Notes: generated by a model not told the origin, from the letters alone. 64,000 nucleotides of DNA from Pseudoalteromonas sp. N1230-9 (GCF_032716425.1 NZ_CP090419.1:788501-852500), one strand, 5' to 3'. Positions 25,626 through 35,523 are shown, counted from the first letter of the stretch. Made by a program: numbers and translations.

Positions 25626-27851
25626 TTACTCAACGTTAAAGTGTCGGTTGAAGAAACTTGTGATGGTTTGGTGTAAGTGCGTTTGCACGCTCTTGCCACG
25701 TAAACTGTGTTTTGAGCCAGGGTAAGTCATCATTTCGAATTGCTTTTCTTGATCTTGCAGTTGTTTGAACAACTTAGTGGCGTGAGTGAATAACACGTTA
25801 TCATCCGCCATACCGTGATAAATCATCAACGGGCCTTTTAAGCCTTCAGCATAGGGGAATACGGCACTTGCTTCGTAACCTTTCGCGTTAGTTGCAGGGT
25901 GACCGACATAACGTTCAGTGTAGTGCGTATCGTACAGTGCCCAATCAGTTACTGGCGCACCAGAAACACCGGCTTTAAAGTAGTCGCCCGCTTTAAACAT
26001 GGTCATAAGCGCCATGTAACCACCGTAGCTGTGGCCATAAATACCAATACGCTCAGGGTCAACGTAATCAAGAGTGCGTAAGAACTCGACACCTTTGATT
26101 TGGTCAGCAACTTCAGCAACACCTAAGTGCTTATAAATCACATCTTCAAACTTTTTACCACGGTTGTATGAGCCACGGTTATCAAGTTGGAAAATAACAT
26201 AGCCTTGTTGCGCCATGTACTGGAAGTACAAGTTTTTGCTGCGCCAGCTGTTCGTTACGCGCTGAGCGTGAGGGCCGCCATACACGTTAACTATAACTGG
26301 GTGCTTTTTACCGTCTTGGTAGTTAGTAGGCTTGAATAAACGGTAATGCATGATTTGCCCGTCTTCAGCCGTTAACGTGCCGTATTCTGGGGTGATCAAA
26401 TCAGCTAGGTAAGGCGTTAATGGATGCGACTTATCTAACTTGTTTTCTTCAAGCCAAGTGATGAAATCACCATTGATTTTACGTAACGCAGCAGAGCCTG
26501 GCTTATTCACTGATGAGCTGTTATCGATAAAGGTTTTATTATCTTTAGCAATTACCACATTGTGGTAAGCACCTAGCTCAGTTACGCGCTTGATTTCGCC
26601 TTTTTTGAATAGCGGTACGCTGTAAAGGTGGCTCTCAAGTGCTGTGTCTTTACGACCTGCAAAATAAACGATGCCTTTTTTCTCATCAATCCCTTTTAAG
26701 CTGTCAACAACCCAATCACCTTGCGTGATTTGGCGGATCATTTCACCGTTTGTGCGGTATAAATATAGGTGTTTAAAACCATCGCGTTCAGATGCCCAAA
26801 CAAAATGCTTTTTATCATTTAAGAACTCAAGATCAAAGTGTAGGTTTATCCACGTTTTGCTGGTTTCTGTTAATGCGACTTTTTGTTTTTTACTATCGCT
26901 ATTATAAAAACGCAGCTCTAAATTGTGTTGTGAACGGTTTTGCCACTGATATGACAAGGTTTTGTTATCTTTTAACCACTTAGCTCGAGCGATGTAGATG
27001 TCTTTATCTTCACCTAAGTCAATCCAATCAGTTTTTTGATTGTTGATATTTACTACGCCAAGTTTTATTTCAACATTATCAGTGCCAGTGAACGGATAGC
27101 GTTGATTAAAAAGCTTTACTTCATCTGCGTAAATTTCGTTACGAATGGCTTCTTTTACAGGGCTTTCATCAACACGGGTATAGGCAATTTTTGCTTCATC
27201 ACCTGACCACCAGTAGCCCGTCATACGGCCCATTTCTTCTTGCGCAACAAATTCAGCCATGCCGTTTTTAATTACGCCACCGCCATCGTTACTTAATTGG
27301 ATTTCTTTACCCGTTTTTAAATTAAGTGCGTAAAGATTTTGCTCACGGATAAAGGATACATAATGGCCTTTTGGTGAGAAACGTGCATCGGTTTCAAATG
27401 CGTCAGTGTCCGTTAACTTGCGGCTTTTAGCTGAGGCAAGTTCGTAGTAGTAAAGATCACCATTAAGTGGAAAAAGGAGTGCCTTTCCATCTTTTGACCA
27501 TTTGTATTCTAAAATGCCTTTACCAAAAATACGCTGACGTTCACGACGTGCTTTTTCTTCATCAGATAAATTTTCTGGGCCTGAAAATAATGCTGCGGAG
27601 TCAACCAGTAGACGATTTTTGTTATCTTTTAGATTGTATTCCCATAAATCGTAGCGGTTATAGTCATCTGTTTTACCTTGTAGGTAAGTAACTCGACTTC
27701 CATCAGGTGAAAACTTTAATTGTACAGGCGCTTTACCAGCTAGGCTTGGATCATCAAAAATACGTTCTAGGGTGAGTTGTTCTGCGTTTACACTGAATAC
27801 CGTTGCAACCATTGGCAGGGCAAGTGAGAGATATTTAATTTTTTTTAGCAC
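25626..27851 (-). CDS. Secreted S9 prolyl oligopeptidase, dipeptidyl-peptidase IV type
   Basis: The 741-residue protein has a signal peptide ending VFSVNAEQ. An N-terminal DPP-IV-type eight-bladed propeller region follows, with EEMGRMTGYWWSGD, the segment that carries the substrate-amino-binding Glu residues. The C-terminal alpha/beta hydrolase domain has Ser near residue 608 in GHSYGGYM, Asp near 681 in MADDNVLF and His near 715 in GSKHSLRG. It should remove Xaa-Pro or Xaa-Ala dipeptides from peptide N-termini in the periplasm or outside. It is monocistronic with its own terminator. Confidence 0.9.
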   Translation of the reverse strand: MLKKIKYLSLALPMVATVFSVNAEQLTLERIFDDPSLAGKAPVQLKFSPDGSRVTYLQGKTDDYNRYDLWEYNLKDNKNRLLVDSAALFSGPENLSDEEKARRERQRIFGKGILEYKWSKDGKALLFPLNGDLYYYELASAKSRKLTDTDAFETDARFSPKGHYVSFIREQNLYALNLKTGKEIQLSNDGGGVIKNGMAEFVAQEEMGRMTGYWWSGDEAKIAYTRVDESPVKEAIRNEIYADEVKLFNQRYPFTGTDNVEIKLGVVNINNQKTDWIDLGEDKDIYIARAKWLKDNKTLSYQWQNRSQHNLELRFYNSDSKKQKVALTETSKTWINLHFDLEFLNDKKHFVWASERDGFKHLYLYRTNGEMIRQITQGDWVVDSLKGIDEKKGIVYFAGRKDTALESHLYSVPLFKKGEIKRVTELGAYHNVVIAKDNKTFIDNSSSVNKPGSAALRKINGDFITWLEENKLDKSHPLTPYLADLITPEYGTLTAEDGQIMHYRLFKPTNYQDGKKHPVIVNVYGGPHAQRVTNSWRSKNLYFQYMAQQGYVIFQLDNRGSYNRGKKFEDVIYKHLGVAEVADQIKGVEFLRTLDYVDPERIGIYGHSYGGYMALMTMFKAGDYFKAGVSGAPVTDWALYDTHYTERYVGHPATNAKGYEASAVFPYAEGLKGPLMIYHGMADDNVLFTHATKLFKQLQDQEKQFEMMTYPGSKHSLRGKSVQTHLHQTITSFFNRHFNVE

Positions 27852-27963
27852 AAGGGTACCTTTGCTCGAATAAAAACTGCCACGATGTTAATGGTAAGCT
27901 TAGGCAACTGCAACTAAATGCTATAAAGTAGCAGGGGTACAACTTAGATTTAAGGATTTTTTG

Positions 27964-28368
27964 ATGGAAAATACCCACACGCCGTTTTCTCTGGCCAAAG
28001 AATTACAGCGCGACTGTATCGAACTTGCTGATTGGCCACTGTGTAAAGTATTGCTGATGAATGACAGCCAATATCCGTGGTTTATTTTAGTGCCAAGAGA
28101 GGCGGGTGTTAAAGAGATCATCGACCTGTCTGAACAGCAACAAATTATGTTACTTCAAGAATCTGCTAAGTTAAGTAAGCTGCTTCAACAGGTATTTAGT
28201 CCTGATAAGCTGAATGTTGCTGCACTGGGTAACATGGTACCGCAATTACATATTCATCATATTGCGCGTTTTAAAAGCGATGCCGCATGGCCCGCACCTG
28301 TATGGGGAAAGTTACCTGCTATACCTTATAGCGATCAGCAAATTTCAGCACTTAAAGCGCATTTTTAA
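27964..28368 (+). CDS. HIT-domain nucleotide hydrolase
   Basis: The 134-residue protein is a small HIT-superfamily hydrolase. The histidine motif reads QLHIHHIAR near residues 93-101, a variant common in proteobacterial HIT proteins whose genomes also hold a canonical HinT. The start at 27964 is preceded by TAAGGAT (27951-27957). A TTG one codon earlier is in frame but less likely. It is expected to hydrolyse dinucleoside polyphosphates or nucleoside phosphoramidates. No partner gene is adjacent. Confidence 0.85.
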   Translation: MENTHTPFSLAKELQRDCIELADWPLCKVLLMNDSQYPWFILVPREAGVKEIIDLSEQQQIMLLQESAKLSKLLQQVFSPDKLNVAALGNMVPQLHIHHIARFKSDAAWPAPVWGKLPAIPYSDQQISALKAHF

Positions 28369-28423
28369 TATTCGTGCTAGAGTAAAATTTATTTTTCAGA
28401 ATGCCAAAAGGAGGGAGTAAGAA

Positions 28424-29173
28424 GTGAAGAGATTAATGCTTTCAGTACTTTTTATTTTTAGCTCCTTTTCGTGTTTTGCTAAAAGTTATTACTTTGTAGG
28501 GAGCCATTTTCCCGCAATTTTGGAGCCCAATCCCCAAGGAGATGCTACCGGACTGGGTGCTGATATTGTTCATGAAATATGTCGGCGTTTAGGGCATACC
28601 GTAATTATCGATGTGATGCCATTGAAGCGAGCGTTGAAAATGGTTGAGCAAGGGAAGGCTGATGCGATTATTGGACCTTACAAGTCGCTGCTTCGCGAGC
28701 AATATATTCTGTACAGTGAACTGCCTTTCTATGAGGATCCTATTGTATTTTATACTAAACCGAGTAACTCAGTTACTTGGCTTGGCAACTTCGCCAGTTT
28801 AAAAAAAGACGTAATAGGTGTAATTCGAGGTTGGGATTACGGTCAAGAGTTTAAGCGTTATGAATCGAGTTTGTCACTCTCTGAGGTGGCGAGTGTGCAA
28901 GCAAGCTTTTTACAGTTAATGTACGATAGAGTTGATTTGCTTCTGGCTCATCCACGTGCGGCAAAGCCTGTAATAGAAAGATTAGGGATTGCTGAAGACG
29001 TTATTATGCTTTCGCCCTTGCTAACTGTTAATCAAGGCTATTTTGGTTTTTCTAAACAACGAGAGTTAGGTCGTTTTATTGATGAGTTTAACCGAGAGTT
29101 TCATAACATGTTGATAAGTGGCGATATCGTAAAGTTAAACAACAAGTATGGACTCAGTTTTGTTGCTCATTAA
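28424..29173 (+). CDS. Orphan periplasmic solute-binding-type protein
   Basis: The 249-residue protein starts at a GTG with a very strong Shine-Dalgarno (AAGGAGGG at 28408-28415). It has a signal peptide (LFIFSSFSCFAK) and the alpha/beta fold of family-3 periplasmic amino-acid-binding proteins, with GLGADIVHEICRRLG and PLKRALKMVEQGKADAIIG. No transporter genes flank it. Many such orphans occur in Alteromonadales, and their role may be sensing or accessory binding. A bidirectional terminator follows. Confidence 0.82.
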   Translation: MKRLMLSVLFIFSSFSCFAKSYYFVGSHFPAILEPNPQGDATGLGADIVHEICRRLGHTVIIDVMPLKRALKMVEQGKADAIIGPYKSLLREQYILYSELPFYEDPIVFYTKPSNSVTWLGNFASLKKDVIGVIRGWDYGQEFKRYESSLSLSEVASVQASFLQLMYDRVDLLLAHPRAAKPVIERLGIAEDVIMLSPLLTVNQGYFGFSKQRELGRFIDEFNREFHNMLISGDIVKLNNKYGLSFVAH

Positions 29174-29187
29174 TAAGCTTTAAATAA

Positions 29188-29219
29188 TAAAAAACGCTGC
29201 CACTGGCAGCGTTTTTTAT
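29188..29219. terminator. Bidirectional intrinsic terminator
   Basis: AAAAACGCTGCC-act-GGCAGCGTTTTTT lies between the convergent solute-binding and M49 peptidase genes, with an A-run on one side and a T-run on the other. Confidence 0.85.
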
Positions 29220-29234
29220 TTCAAAATAACTGGT

Positions 29235-30938
29235 TTAGTCTAAACCTAATACGTCTTTACCTTGCTTGAAGGTTACATCAACAGGGATATTTGCTTGGCT
29301 TAGCTTTTCTAAATCTTTAGCAAGCTCAGCTTTAATCTCACCATGAGTTGCGATTAACTGATCAACTTTTTGGTAATCACCGTCACCTTGAATCGTTAAG
29401 ATTAAGCGCGAAAGTTTTTCCATTGCTTGACTCATTTTCTCCATGTTAACGCTGTATAAGCCGTCCGCATTTTTAGAAAACGCACCTTCTTCAGCAAAGA
29501 AGTTAAAGCGGATCATATTTGCTTTACCGTGGGCACTTGATGCACCAAAACGCACTGAGCGGAAGATACCAGCCATGAAGGTGATGTAATAATCTTCTAA
29601 TGTTCCGTCAGTGATTTCGCCTTTTTTAAGTAGCTGTTCAACCATGTAAAGCCCTAGGATATCTGCTTTACCTTCTTCAAGGGCACTGGCATGCTCTTGT
29701 AGTGATTGGCGAACTGTCCCTTTACCTGTAAGGGTGTTTTTAATGCCTAAACCATGGGCTACTTCGTGGAACATGGTGTTAGCAAAAAATGCATCAAAGG
29801 TGATGTGCTTACGTTGCTCTGGAACGATTAATTGCTCTGAAATTGGCACTAAGATTTTATCGAACTTAGCGCGCATTGCATTTTTCAGCTGTAAGCGACG
29901 TGTGCCTTTTTCTAATTGAACTTGCTCGTCATTTGGCAGGTTGATAGCAATTGTTTTACTACCCGCATTTGAGTGGCCAGCATAGTACACAACATCATAA
30001 GCATTTAGGTCTGCATCTGAGCCGGGTACTTCTTGTTTGTACTTGTCTGCAACAGGTAAGCCTTTTTGTAACTCAGGTAGAAAAGCAGCAAACTTAGCTA
30101 AGCGCTCGCTCCAAGCAAGGTCTTTAATAAGTACATAAGATTCATAGGCGGCGCGATAACCAAATAGCTGATCTTCGTAAGTTTCGATAGGACCTATAAC
30201 AACATCAATTGGGTTATTTTTCATATCCATCCACGCAAAGTCAGATGGTTGGAAATCATCACTTACTAGGGCATCGGCACGCATGCTTAAGTAGTTTGCA
30301 AATTCTTTGTCGTCAGCAAGTTTACTTGCTTCACGTAGTAAGTTCGCAGCTTTTTCAAGCTCTTGTGCATATTCTACAGAGTATGCAACGCTATAAAGTT
30401 TGCCATTTTCATCACGCTTAATTACAGAATAAAGGCCTGTTTTGTCTTCAACATTTGCGCTATTTAATTCTTCTTTAGTGATATCGCTTGGGTAAAAACC
30501 TGCGCCTAGTGGCTTTTCTTCGTAGCCAGATAAAAATACTTTATCGCCATTTAAACGATCCCAAGGGCCGTAGTTGATATCTGCAAATTTCTGAACTTTT
30601 TCATCATTAATTTTTGCTAAAAATGCGTCTTTGTTCTCACCAAATGCTTGATGCCAAAATAGTTGATCCATGATTTTTGATGCATCAATTAGCTTACCAA
30701 CCATTTGTTTTTGATTGTCACTTAAGTGGCTTAAGTCTGATGTAAGTGTAAAGTCTGTATAAATATCTAAACGACTCTTGTCAGCATTGATAAGTTGAGG
30801 ATTATTTTCTTCAGTAATTTGCTTTGTTTGTTGTGCTGTAGGCTTAGTTTGAGAAGTGGTTGCTTGCTCATTAGAGCATGCGCCAAGAAAAACAGCACCT
30901 GATAAGATAAGTGCTTGGCTAATTTTATTTAATGTCAT
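29235..30938 (-). CDS. M49-type (dipeptidyl-peptidase III family) zinc peptidase, lipoprotein
   Basis: Starting at 30938 gives 567 residues with a lipoprotein signal ending LGAC. The open frame runs 28 codons further upstream without a signal-like sequence, so that extension is rejected. The zinc motif is HEVAHGLG near residue 389, with a downstream EEGKADILGLYM supplying the third ligand. This differs from the HELLGH and EECRAE of classical DPP III and marks the bacterial M49-like branch. It is likely an envelope-anchored exopeptidase; the cleavage specificity is unknown. It has its own terminator. Confidence 0.85.
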   Translation of the reverse strand: MTLNKISQALILSGAVFLGACSNEQATTSQTKPTAQQTKQITEENNPQLINADKSRLDIYTDFTLTSDLSHLSDNQKQMVGKLIDASKIMDQLFWHQAFGENKDAFLAKINDEKVQKFADINYGPWDRLNGDKVFLSGYEEKPLGAGFYPSDITKEELNSANVEDKTGLYSVIKRDENGKLYSVAYSVEYAQELEKAANLLREASKLADDKEFANYLSMRADALVSDDFQPSDFAWMDMKNNPIDVVIGPIETYEDQLFGYRAAYESYVLIKDLAWSERLAKFAAFLPELQKGLPVADKYKQEVPGSDADLNAYDVVYYAGHSNAGSKTIAINLPNDEQVQLEKGTRRLQLKNAMRAKFDKILVPISEQLIVPEQRKHITFDAFFANTMFHEVAHGLGIKNTLTGKGTVRQSLQEHASALEEGKADILGLYMVEQLLKKGEITDGTLEDYYITFMAGIFRSVRFGASSAHGKANMIRFNFFAEEGAFSKNADGLYSVNMEKMSQAMEKLSRLILTIQGDGDYQKVDQLIATHGEIKAELAKDLEKLSQANIPVDVTFKQGKDVLGLD

Positions 30939-31206
30939 TTTTTTGCCCGTTAGAAAGAGAGAATCATTACGTTTAAAACAGAATGTCTTCGCATTAAAGC
31001 AAATCTGACATATATATGGCAAGTTTACTGCGCTAGAAGCAATATTTATTTATCAGGTAGTGACTTAAAAATAAAAAAATATAATTTCTGTGTTTTTCTT
31101 AACTTTAGCGCTAACTTAGATAATACTAAAACTATAATTAATCTAAGAATGTCAGTCATTAGTTTACGTTATTTGCAAGTGACTAATTCAAGAGGATGGC
31201 ACGTAT

Positions 31207-32049
31207 ATGTCAACAGAGAATGCTTTACTGACCATTTTGGTCGACAGAATAAATAATGACACGTTAGTGTTACCTACCTTACCGGAAGTTGCTGTCAAAG
31301 TTAGACAAGCGGCGGATGATCCGAATGTAAATTTAATGCAGATGGCGGATGTCATTGCACATGATCCTGCTTTATCGGCAAGAATGATTAAAGTGGCCAA
31401 CAGTGCATTTATGGGACGCTCAGTGAAGGTCACAAATTTACATCAAGCGGTAACACGTATTGGTTTAAGGCAAATTAAGAATATTGCTACGGCAATGGCC
31501 ATGGAACAGCTTTTTGTTTCACATAATGAGTTAATTAAAGGTTATATGGATAAAGCATGGCAAAAGACGCTTAAAGTTGCCTGCCATTCAATTACCTTAA
31601 TGGACTTCTTTTTACATATGAATAAGCACACGTCATTGAATCGAGATACCATTACACTCGCTTCGTTGGTTTATAACATTGGCGTGCTACCCATTCTTAC
31701 TGAAGCTGAAAAACACCCCGAAGTATTTGCCAATCCTAGTTTTCTTGCCCACGCCATTCAAAAGCTAGGGGGGAAGGTCGGCGGTGCTATCATGCGAGCA
31801 TGGGGCTTCACTGATGAGTTTGTTGAAGTTGCTGAAAGCTGGGCAAATCCTAATTACCGCCCTGAGCATATTTGTTACGTGGATTTTATCCGTATTGGTG
31901 CGATTCTGGAGGGAATTTTACAAGTTTCAGATAAATCGGCTGCGTTGCAAATGTATGTTGATAAAGGGGTCATTGAGTCTCTGGATATGTTCAATACTGA
32001 TGAGTACCACAATATGCTCAATGAGGTTAAGGCTGTTTTTACCGACTAA
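31207..32049 (+). CDS. HDOD-domain signalling protein
   Basis: The 280-residue protein is essentially one HDOD domain. The hallmarks are LPTLPEVAVKVRQAADDPN near residues 19-37 and IAHDPALSARMIKVANSA near residues 49-66. A helix-rich tail resembling a degenerate HD-type fold follows. HDOD proteins lack the metal site of HD phosphohydrolases and act as adaptors in c-di-GMP, chemotaxis or stress signalling. No enzymatic domain is attached. It is monocistronic, followed by a bidirectional terminator. Confidence 0.88.
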   Translation: MSTENALLTILVDRINNDTLVLPTLPEVAVKVRQAADDPNVNLMQMADVIAHDPALSARMIKVANSAFMGRSVKVTNLHQAVTRIGLRQIKNIATAMAMEQLFVSHNELIKGYMDKAWQKTLKVACHSITLMDFFLHMNKHTSLNRDTITLASLVYNIGVLPILTEAEKHPEVFANPSFLAHAIQKLGGKVGGAIMRAWGFTDEFVEVAESWANPNYRPEHICYVDFIRIGAILEGILQVSDKSAALQMYVDKGVIESLDMFNTDEYHNMLNEVKAVFTD

Positions 32050-32094
32050 AGCCACATAGGGTATAATTTTTATTTACTCAGTATGAAGTAATTG

Positions 32095-32122
32095 AAAAGT
32101 GCGATATTTATCGCACTTTTTT
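32095..32122. terminator. Bidirectional intrinsic terminator
   Basis: AAAAGTGCGAT-attt-ATCGCACTTTTTT is placed between the convergent HDOD and rdgC genes. Confidence 0.85.
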
Positions 32123-32135
32123 GTGTCACGCTCGG

Positions 32136-33044
32136 TTATAAATCGTCAGCGTCACCAAGCCCTTGTGTTAGCTCTTCTAACATTTGCTTGATCTCTTCTG
32201 ATGCGAGGATAAAGTCTGCATCGAGCTTGACTGCCATATCTTCTTTAGGAATGTCAGCGTTTTCTTCTTTTAATGTTTCTGAGTAGTTCATGCGTTTGAT
32301 AGAACCATCATTTTGCAGCATAAACTTAACGCGCTCTTGCCAATCTAGCGCCAGCTTAGTTACACGCTTACCATTTTCTAGATGCGACTTAACTTCATCA
32401 CATGAAAGGTCATGACCTTTAAGTTTTACCTGAGCACCGCTGTCATCAGCTTCTTCAAGCTCGGCATCATTGCCGATAGCAAACCCGTCAGGTGCACTAA
32501 ACTTAGTTAGCCAATCTGTTAAAAATACATCAAGGTCGTAATTTGCAAATGCAGGAACAACAGGCAGTGTGCCAAGTGATTTACGAAGTAGGGCTAGTAG
32601 CTCTTCTGCTTTGTTAAAGCTTGCGCTGTTTACGATTACCCAGCCATTTTTTTGATCGATAAAGGCAAACTGTAGGCTCGATTTTTTAAATGCTTGAGGA
32701 AGCAGCGTATGTAGGATATTTTCTTTTAATTCGTCTTTTTCTTTTTTCTTAACAGGACGATTTTCTTCGGCTTCAATTTGTTCTACTTTTTCAATTACAA
32801 GTTCGTTGATTACGGCCGCCGGTAGTACTTTTTCTTCACGCTTAGCGCACACTAAAATACTGTCTTGAGAGAAGTGAGAAAGTGTTTGGCCATGTTTGCC
32901 AAATGCTTTTGTCCAACCAAACGTTGATAGCTCTTGGCCTGTACATGAACGAAATAGGTCTTGCTCTAGGGCTTTGTCGAAATCTTCTTGGTTATATGAG
33001 ACGTCTTGTTTAAAGCGGTAACAGATAAGGTTACTAAACCACAT
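32136..33044 (-). CDS. rdgC: Recombination-associated nucleoid protein RdgC
   Basis: Starting at 33044 gives 302 residues, almost the 303 of E. coli RdgC, opening MWFSNLICYRFKQ like the family. RdgC forms a ring that binds double-stranded DNA and modulates RecA. Characteristic segments include FGWTKAFGKHGQTLSH near residues 42-57 and the acidic C-terminal part. An 11-codon upstream extension of the frame is rejected on this comparison. It may share a transcript with nothing upstream, since a strong terminator separates it from the histidine kinase gene. Confidence 0.93.
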   Translation of the reverse strand: MWFSNLICYRFKQDVSYNQEDFDKALEQDLFRSCTGQELSTFGWTKAFGKHGQTLSHFSQDSILVCAKREEKVLPAAVINELVIEKVEQIEAEENRPVKKKEKDELKENILHTLLPQAFKKSSLQFAFIDQKNGWVIVNSASFNKAEELLALLRKSLGTLPVVPAFANYDLDVFLTDWLTKFSAPDGFAIGNDAELEEADDSGAQVKLKGHDLSCDEVKSHLENGKRVTKLALDWQERVKFMLQNDGSIKRMNYSETLKEENADIPKEDMAVKLDADFILASEEIKQMLEELTQGLGDADDL

Positions 33045-33086
33045 AATTAGGCTAATCCTTTCAATAAATTTGCCCAATCATAACAA

Positions 33087-33124
33087 TAAAAAAGTGATGC
33101 CGAAATGAATGATTTCGGCATCAC
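33087..33124 (-). terminator. Intrinsic terminator of the histidine kinase gene
   Basis: A 13-bp perfect stem GTGATGCCGAAAT/ATTTCGGCATCAC with a 5-base loop is followed, on the minus strand, by a T-run. Confidence 0.88.
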
Positions 33125-33134
33125 GGCGTTTTGC

Positions 33135-34898
33135 TTACGAGTTGAACATTGAAAGCGGTTTCGGCATGTTTTTTGGAAAGCTTATGTGATAGTGCAAGCC
33201 TTTACCAGGTTCACTATTGACTTCAATATCACCACTAAGCGTTTGTTTCACTAGGTTAAAGGTGATATGTGTCCCTAGGCCACTGCCGCCTTGGTCGCGT
33301 TTGGTGGTAAAGAATGGGTCAAAAAGTTTTTCTAACTGCTCTTTGGTAACGCCATTACCGTTATCTTTAAAGTCGATAATCACTTCATCTTCTTCGTCTT
33401 TGATAATGATATCAATAAGGCCATTTTCGATGCCCTCGAAGCCGTGGATCAGCGAGTTCATAATAAGGTTGGTGAAAATTTGACTAATAGCGCCAGCCGG
33501 TAAGTTAAGGGTTAAATCTTCAGGACAATCAAGATTAATATGATGCGATGTTTTCTTTAATTTAGGATGTAGTGAGCGAATAACTTCCCCTAAATATTCT
33601 TTAAAGTTAATGGTTCGCACCGCTTCGCTAGCTTGGTCTACTGCAATTTGTTTAAAACTTGCAACCAACTCTGAAGCGCGGTCAAGGTTACTGGTGAGTA
33701 AGCTTGTGCTTTGTTTGGCATCATTAATAAATTCTTCAAGCGCTTTTGGCGACAAGGTTTTGTCTTTGTAAGCGGCTTCTATTTGATCCAACCGCTCTTG
33801 TAAAAATGAGGTTGCAGTTACACCAATACCAATCGGTGTGTTTACATCGTGCGTAATACCCGCGACTAAGCCACCTAATGCGGCCATTTTCTCTGAGCCG
33901 ACAAGGCGCTCTTGTGCCATGTTTAGCTCATCAAGGTAACGTTGTAATTCTGTTTGCTTGGTAATTAATTCTTGTTCGGTTTGTTTACGTAAATCGATTT
34001 CTTCTGTGAGGGTTAGTTTTTGTTTTTCTAACTCATATTTTTGCTGTTGCAAGTCCATCATAGCTTGGCTTAGGTTGGATGTTTTGCGTGCAACTTCTTG
34101 CTCTAATTGCAGGTTTTGTTGGTCAAGTTTTTCGTTGCTGATGAGCAGTTCTTTTTGTGTATGTTCGAGCTCTTCTCTGTACAACACCACTTTATCTATT
34201 AAGCGGTTGAATGACTCTTCCATCACTTTTAGTTCGTTATGCTCACTAGTTTCGATTTCGATGTGACGACCTTCTAAGTCATTGAGCTCTAGGTCTTCAA
34301 TTTGTTCGGTGAGTTGTGCAAGTGGCTCGGTAAGTTGTTTTCTAAAGGCGATTAAAAATAAAATGATCAAAAACGTGGTTTTGATCATCGCATTACCAAT
34401 CAAGAAATAAATTGAAATCATAATACGGCTAAAGACAACTTCGCGGCTTGAAAATAAGGTGACATCACCGACTTGGGTTGCTCTGCCTGAAAACTCAAAA
34501 ATAAGTGGGAAAGTATAACCAAATAAGCCCGAAGGGGTGTCCTCGATAATGGCTTCTTCTTGCACTAGTTGTTGACTGTATAATTCGTGTATATCTAGAG
34601 AGCGCCCAAGTTGGGATAAAATTTCACCGCTATCATCACGAACAATAATACCTTCAATCATTGGAATGGCGAGTAATCCCTCGGCCGTGGTAATTGTTTG
34701 TTTGGTGTTTAACTCCCAAATGGCGCGGGTTAAGCTTCGACTAAATGTTTTTTGCAAGGTGGTTAATTCGTCACGGATATAGTCTTTAGTATTAACGTAT
34801 TCAGCAATGACCTGCCCACACGTAACTACAAACGTTAATAAAAAGTAGACCGAGAGTACGCTGGTTAATAATTTTTTTGACAGGCTTTTTTGTAGCAT
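33135..34898 (-). CDS. Membrane sensor histidine kinase
   Basis: The 587-residue protein has a membrane helix near residues 10-30, a periplasmic domain of about 130 residues, and a second helix around 160-185. A linker of nearly 100 residues of coiled coil follows, then the kinase core. The phospho-accepting His is in GITHDVNTP, followed by the N box NLIMNSLIHGF and the G boxes DNGNGV and GSGLGTH. The start at 34898 is chosen over an in-frame TTG at 34925 because AAGGAG lies upstream of it. The stand-alone receiver gene divergent at 35136 is the obvious partner candidate. The signal sensed is unknown. Confidence 0.9.
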   Translation of the reverse strand: MLQKSLSKKLLTSVLSVYFLLTFVVTCGQVIAEYVNTKDYIRDELTTLQKTFSRSLTRAIWELNTKQTITTAEGLLAIPMIEGIIVRDDSGEILSQLGRSLDIHELYSQQLVQEEAIIEDTPSGLFGYTFPLIFEFSGRATQVGDVTLFSSREVVFSRIMISIYFLIGNAMIKTTFLIILFLIAFRKQLTEPLAQLTEQIEDLELNDLEGRHIEIETSEHNELKVMEESFNRLIDKVVLYREELEHTQKELLISNEKLDQQNLQLEQEVARKTSNLSQAMMDLQQQKYELEKQKLTLTEEIDLRKQTEQELITKQTELQRYLDELNMAQERLVGSEKMAALGGLVAGITHDVNTPIGIGVTATSFLQERLDQIEAAYKDKTLSPKALEEFINDAKQSTSLLTSNLDRASELVASFKQIAVDQASEAVRTINFKEYLGEVIRSLHPKLKKTSHHINLDCPEDLTLNLPAGAISQIFTNLIMNSLIHGFEGIENGLIDIIIKDEEDEVIIDFKDNGNGVTKEQLEKLFDPFFTTKRDQGGSGLGTHITFNLVKQTLSGDIEVNSEPGKGLHYHISFPKNMPKPLSMFNS

Positions 34899-35135
34899 GG
34901 AATATCCATAGCTCCTTGGTGACAATTGTAATACATTCAGCTAGTTCTAAAGTTAGCTAATAAATGATTAAAAATAAATAAATATATCCTTTTTTGAAGA
35001 AACATTTATAAATTGTTACTAAATATTGAAAAAACTTAGCCTTACTGCACTTTAAAAAGTGTGTTATAAATTTACTTCATCTTTAACTTTAGCCTTTTTT
35101 AATGTTGTATTTGCTACAGCAAAGATTTTTATCTC

Positions 35136-35510
35136 ATGAATAGTTCTAATTTCACAGTACTTGTCTGCGATGACTCAAATGTTGCTAGGAAACAAGTTGT
35201 TAGGTGCCTAGGTGATTGCATCAGTGCTGATATCCATCAAGCCAAGAATGGTAAAGAAGCACTCACTTTTTTACGAGAGCAGAGCTTTGATTTGCTGTGC
35301 TTGGATTTAACTATGCCAGAAGTCGATGGCGTAACTGTACTCGAAACCATTAAAGCTGAAAAAATAGAGTGTTTTGTCTTAGTTATTTCGGCTGATATTC
35401 AAGTTGAAATGAAACAACGAGTTGCAAAACTAGGTGCTATCGACTTTATCGACAAGCCGATAGATATTGCCCGCTTAAAAGCGACCTTGCATAAATTTGG
35501 TATTCATTAG
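35136..35510 (+). CDS. Stand-alone receiver (CheY-like) protein
   Basis: The 124-residue protein is a single receiver domain: VCDDSN at residues 10-15, phospho-accepting D57 in LCLDLTMPEVDG, and switch Lys in IDKPID near residue 107. No DNA-binding or enzymatic output is attached, so it would act by protein contact or in a phosphorelay. It diverges from the histidine kinase gene, with 237 bases between them that hold both promoters. Confidence 0.87.
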   Translation: MNSSNFTVLVCDDSNVARKQVVRCLGDCISADIHQAKNGKEALTFLREQSFDLLCLDLTMPEVDGVTVLETIKAEKIECFVLVISADIQVEMKQRVAKLGAIDFIDKPIDIARLKATLHKFGIH

Positions 35511-35523
35511 TGTTTCTTATAAT
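35497..35523 (+). promoter_or_regulatory. Weak candidate promoter for the threonine operon
   Basis: A perfect TATAAT (35518-35523) lies 69 bases before the leader-peptide start, with TTGGTA (35497-35502) 15 bases upstream of it. The spacing is short, so only the -10 is convincing. Confidence 0.3.
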
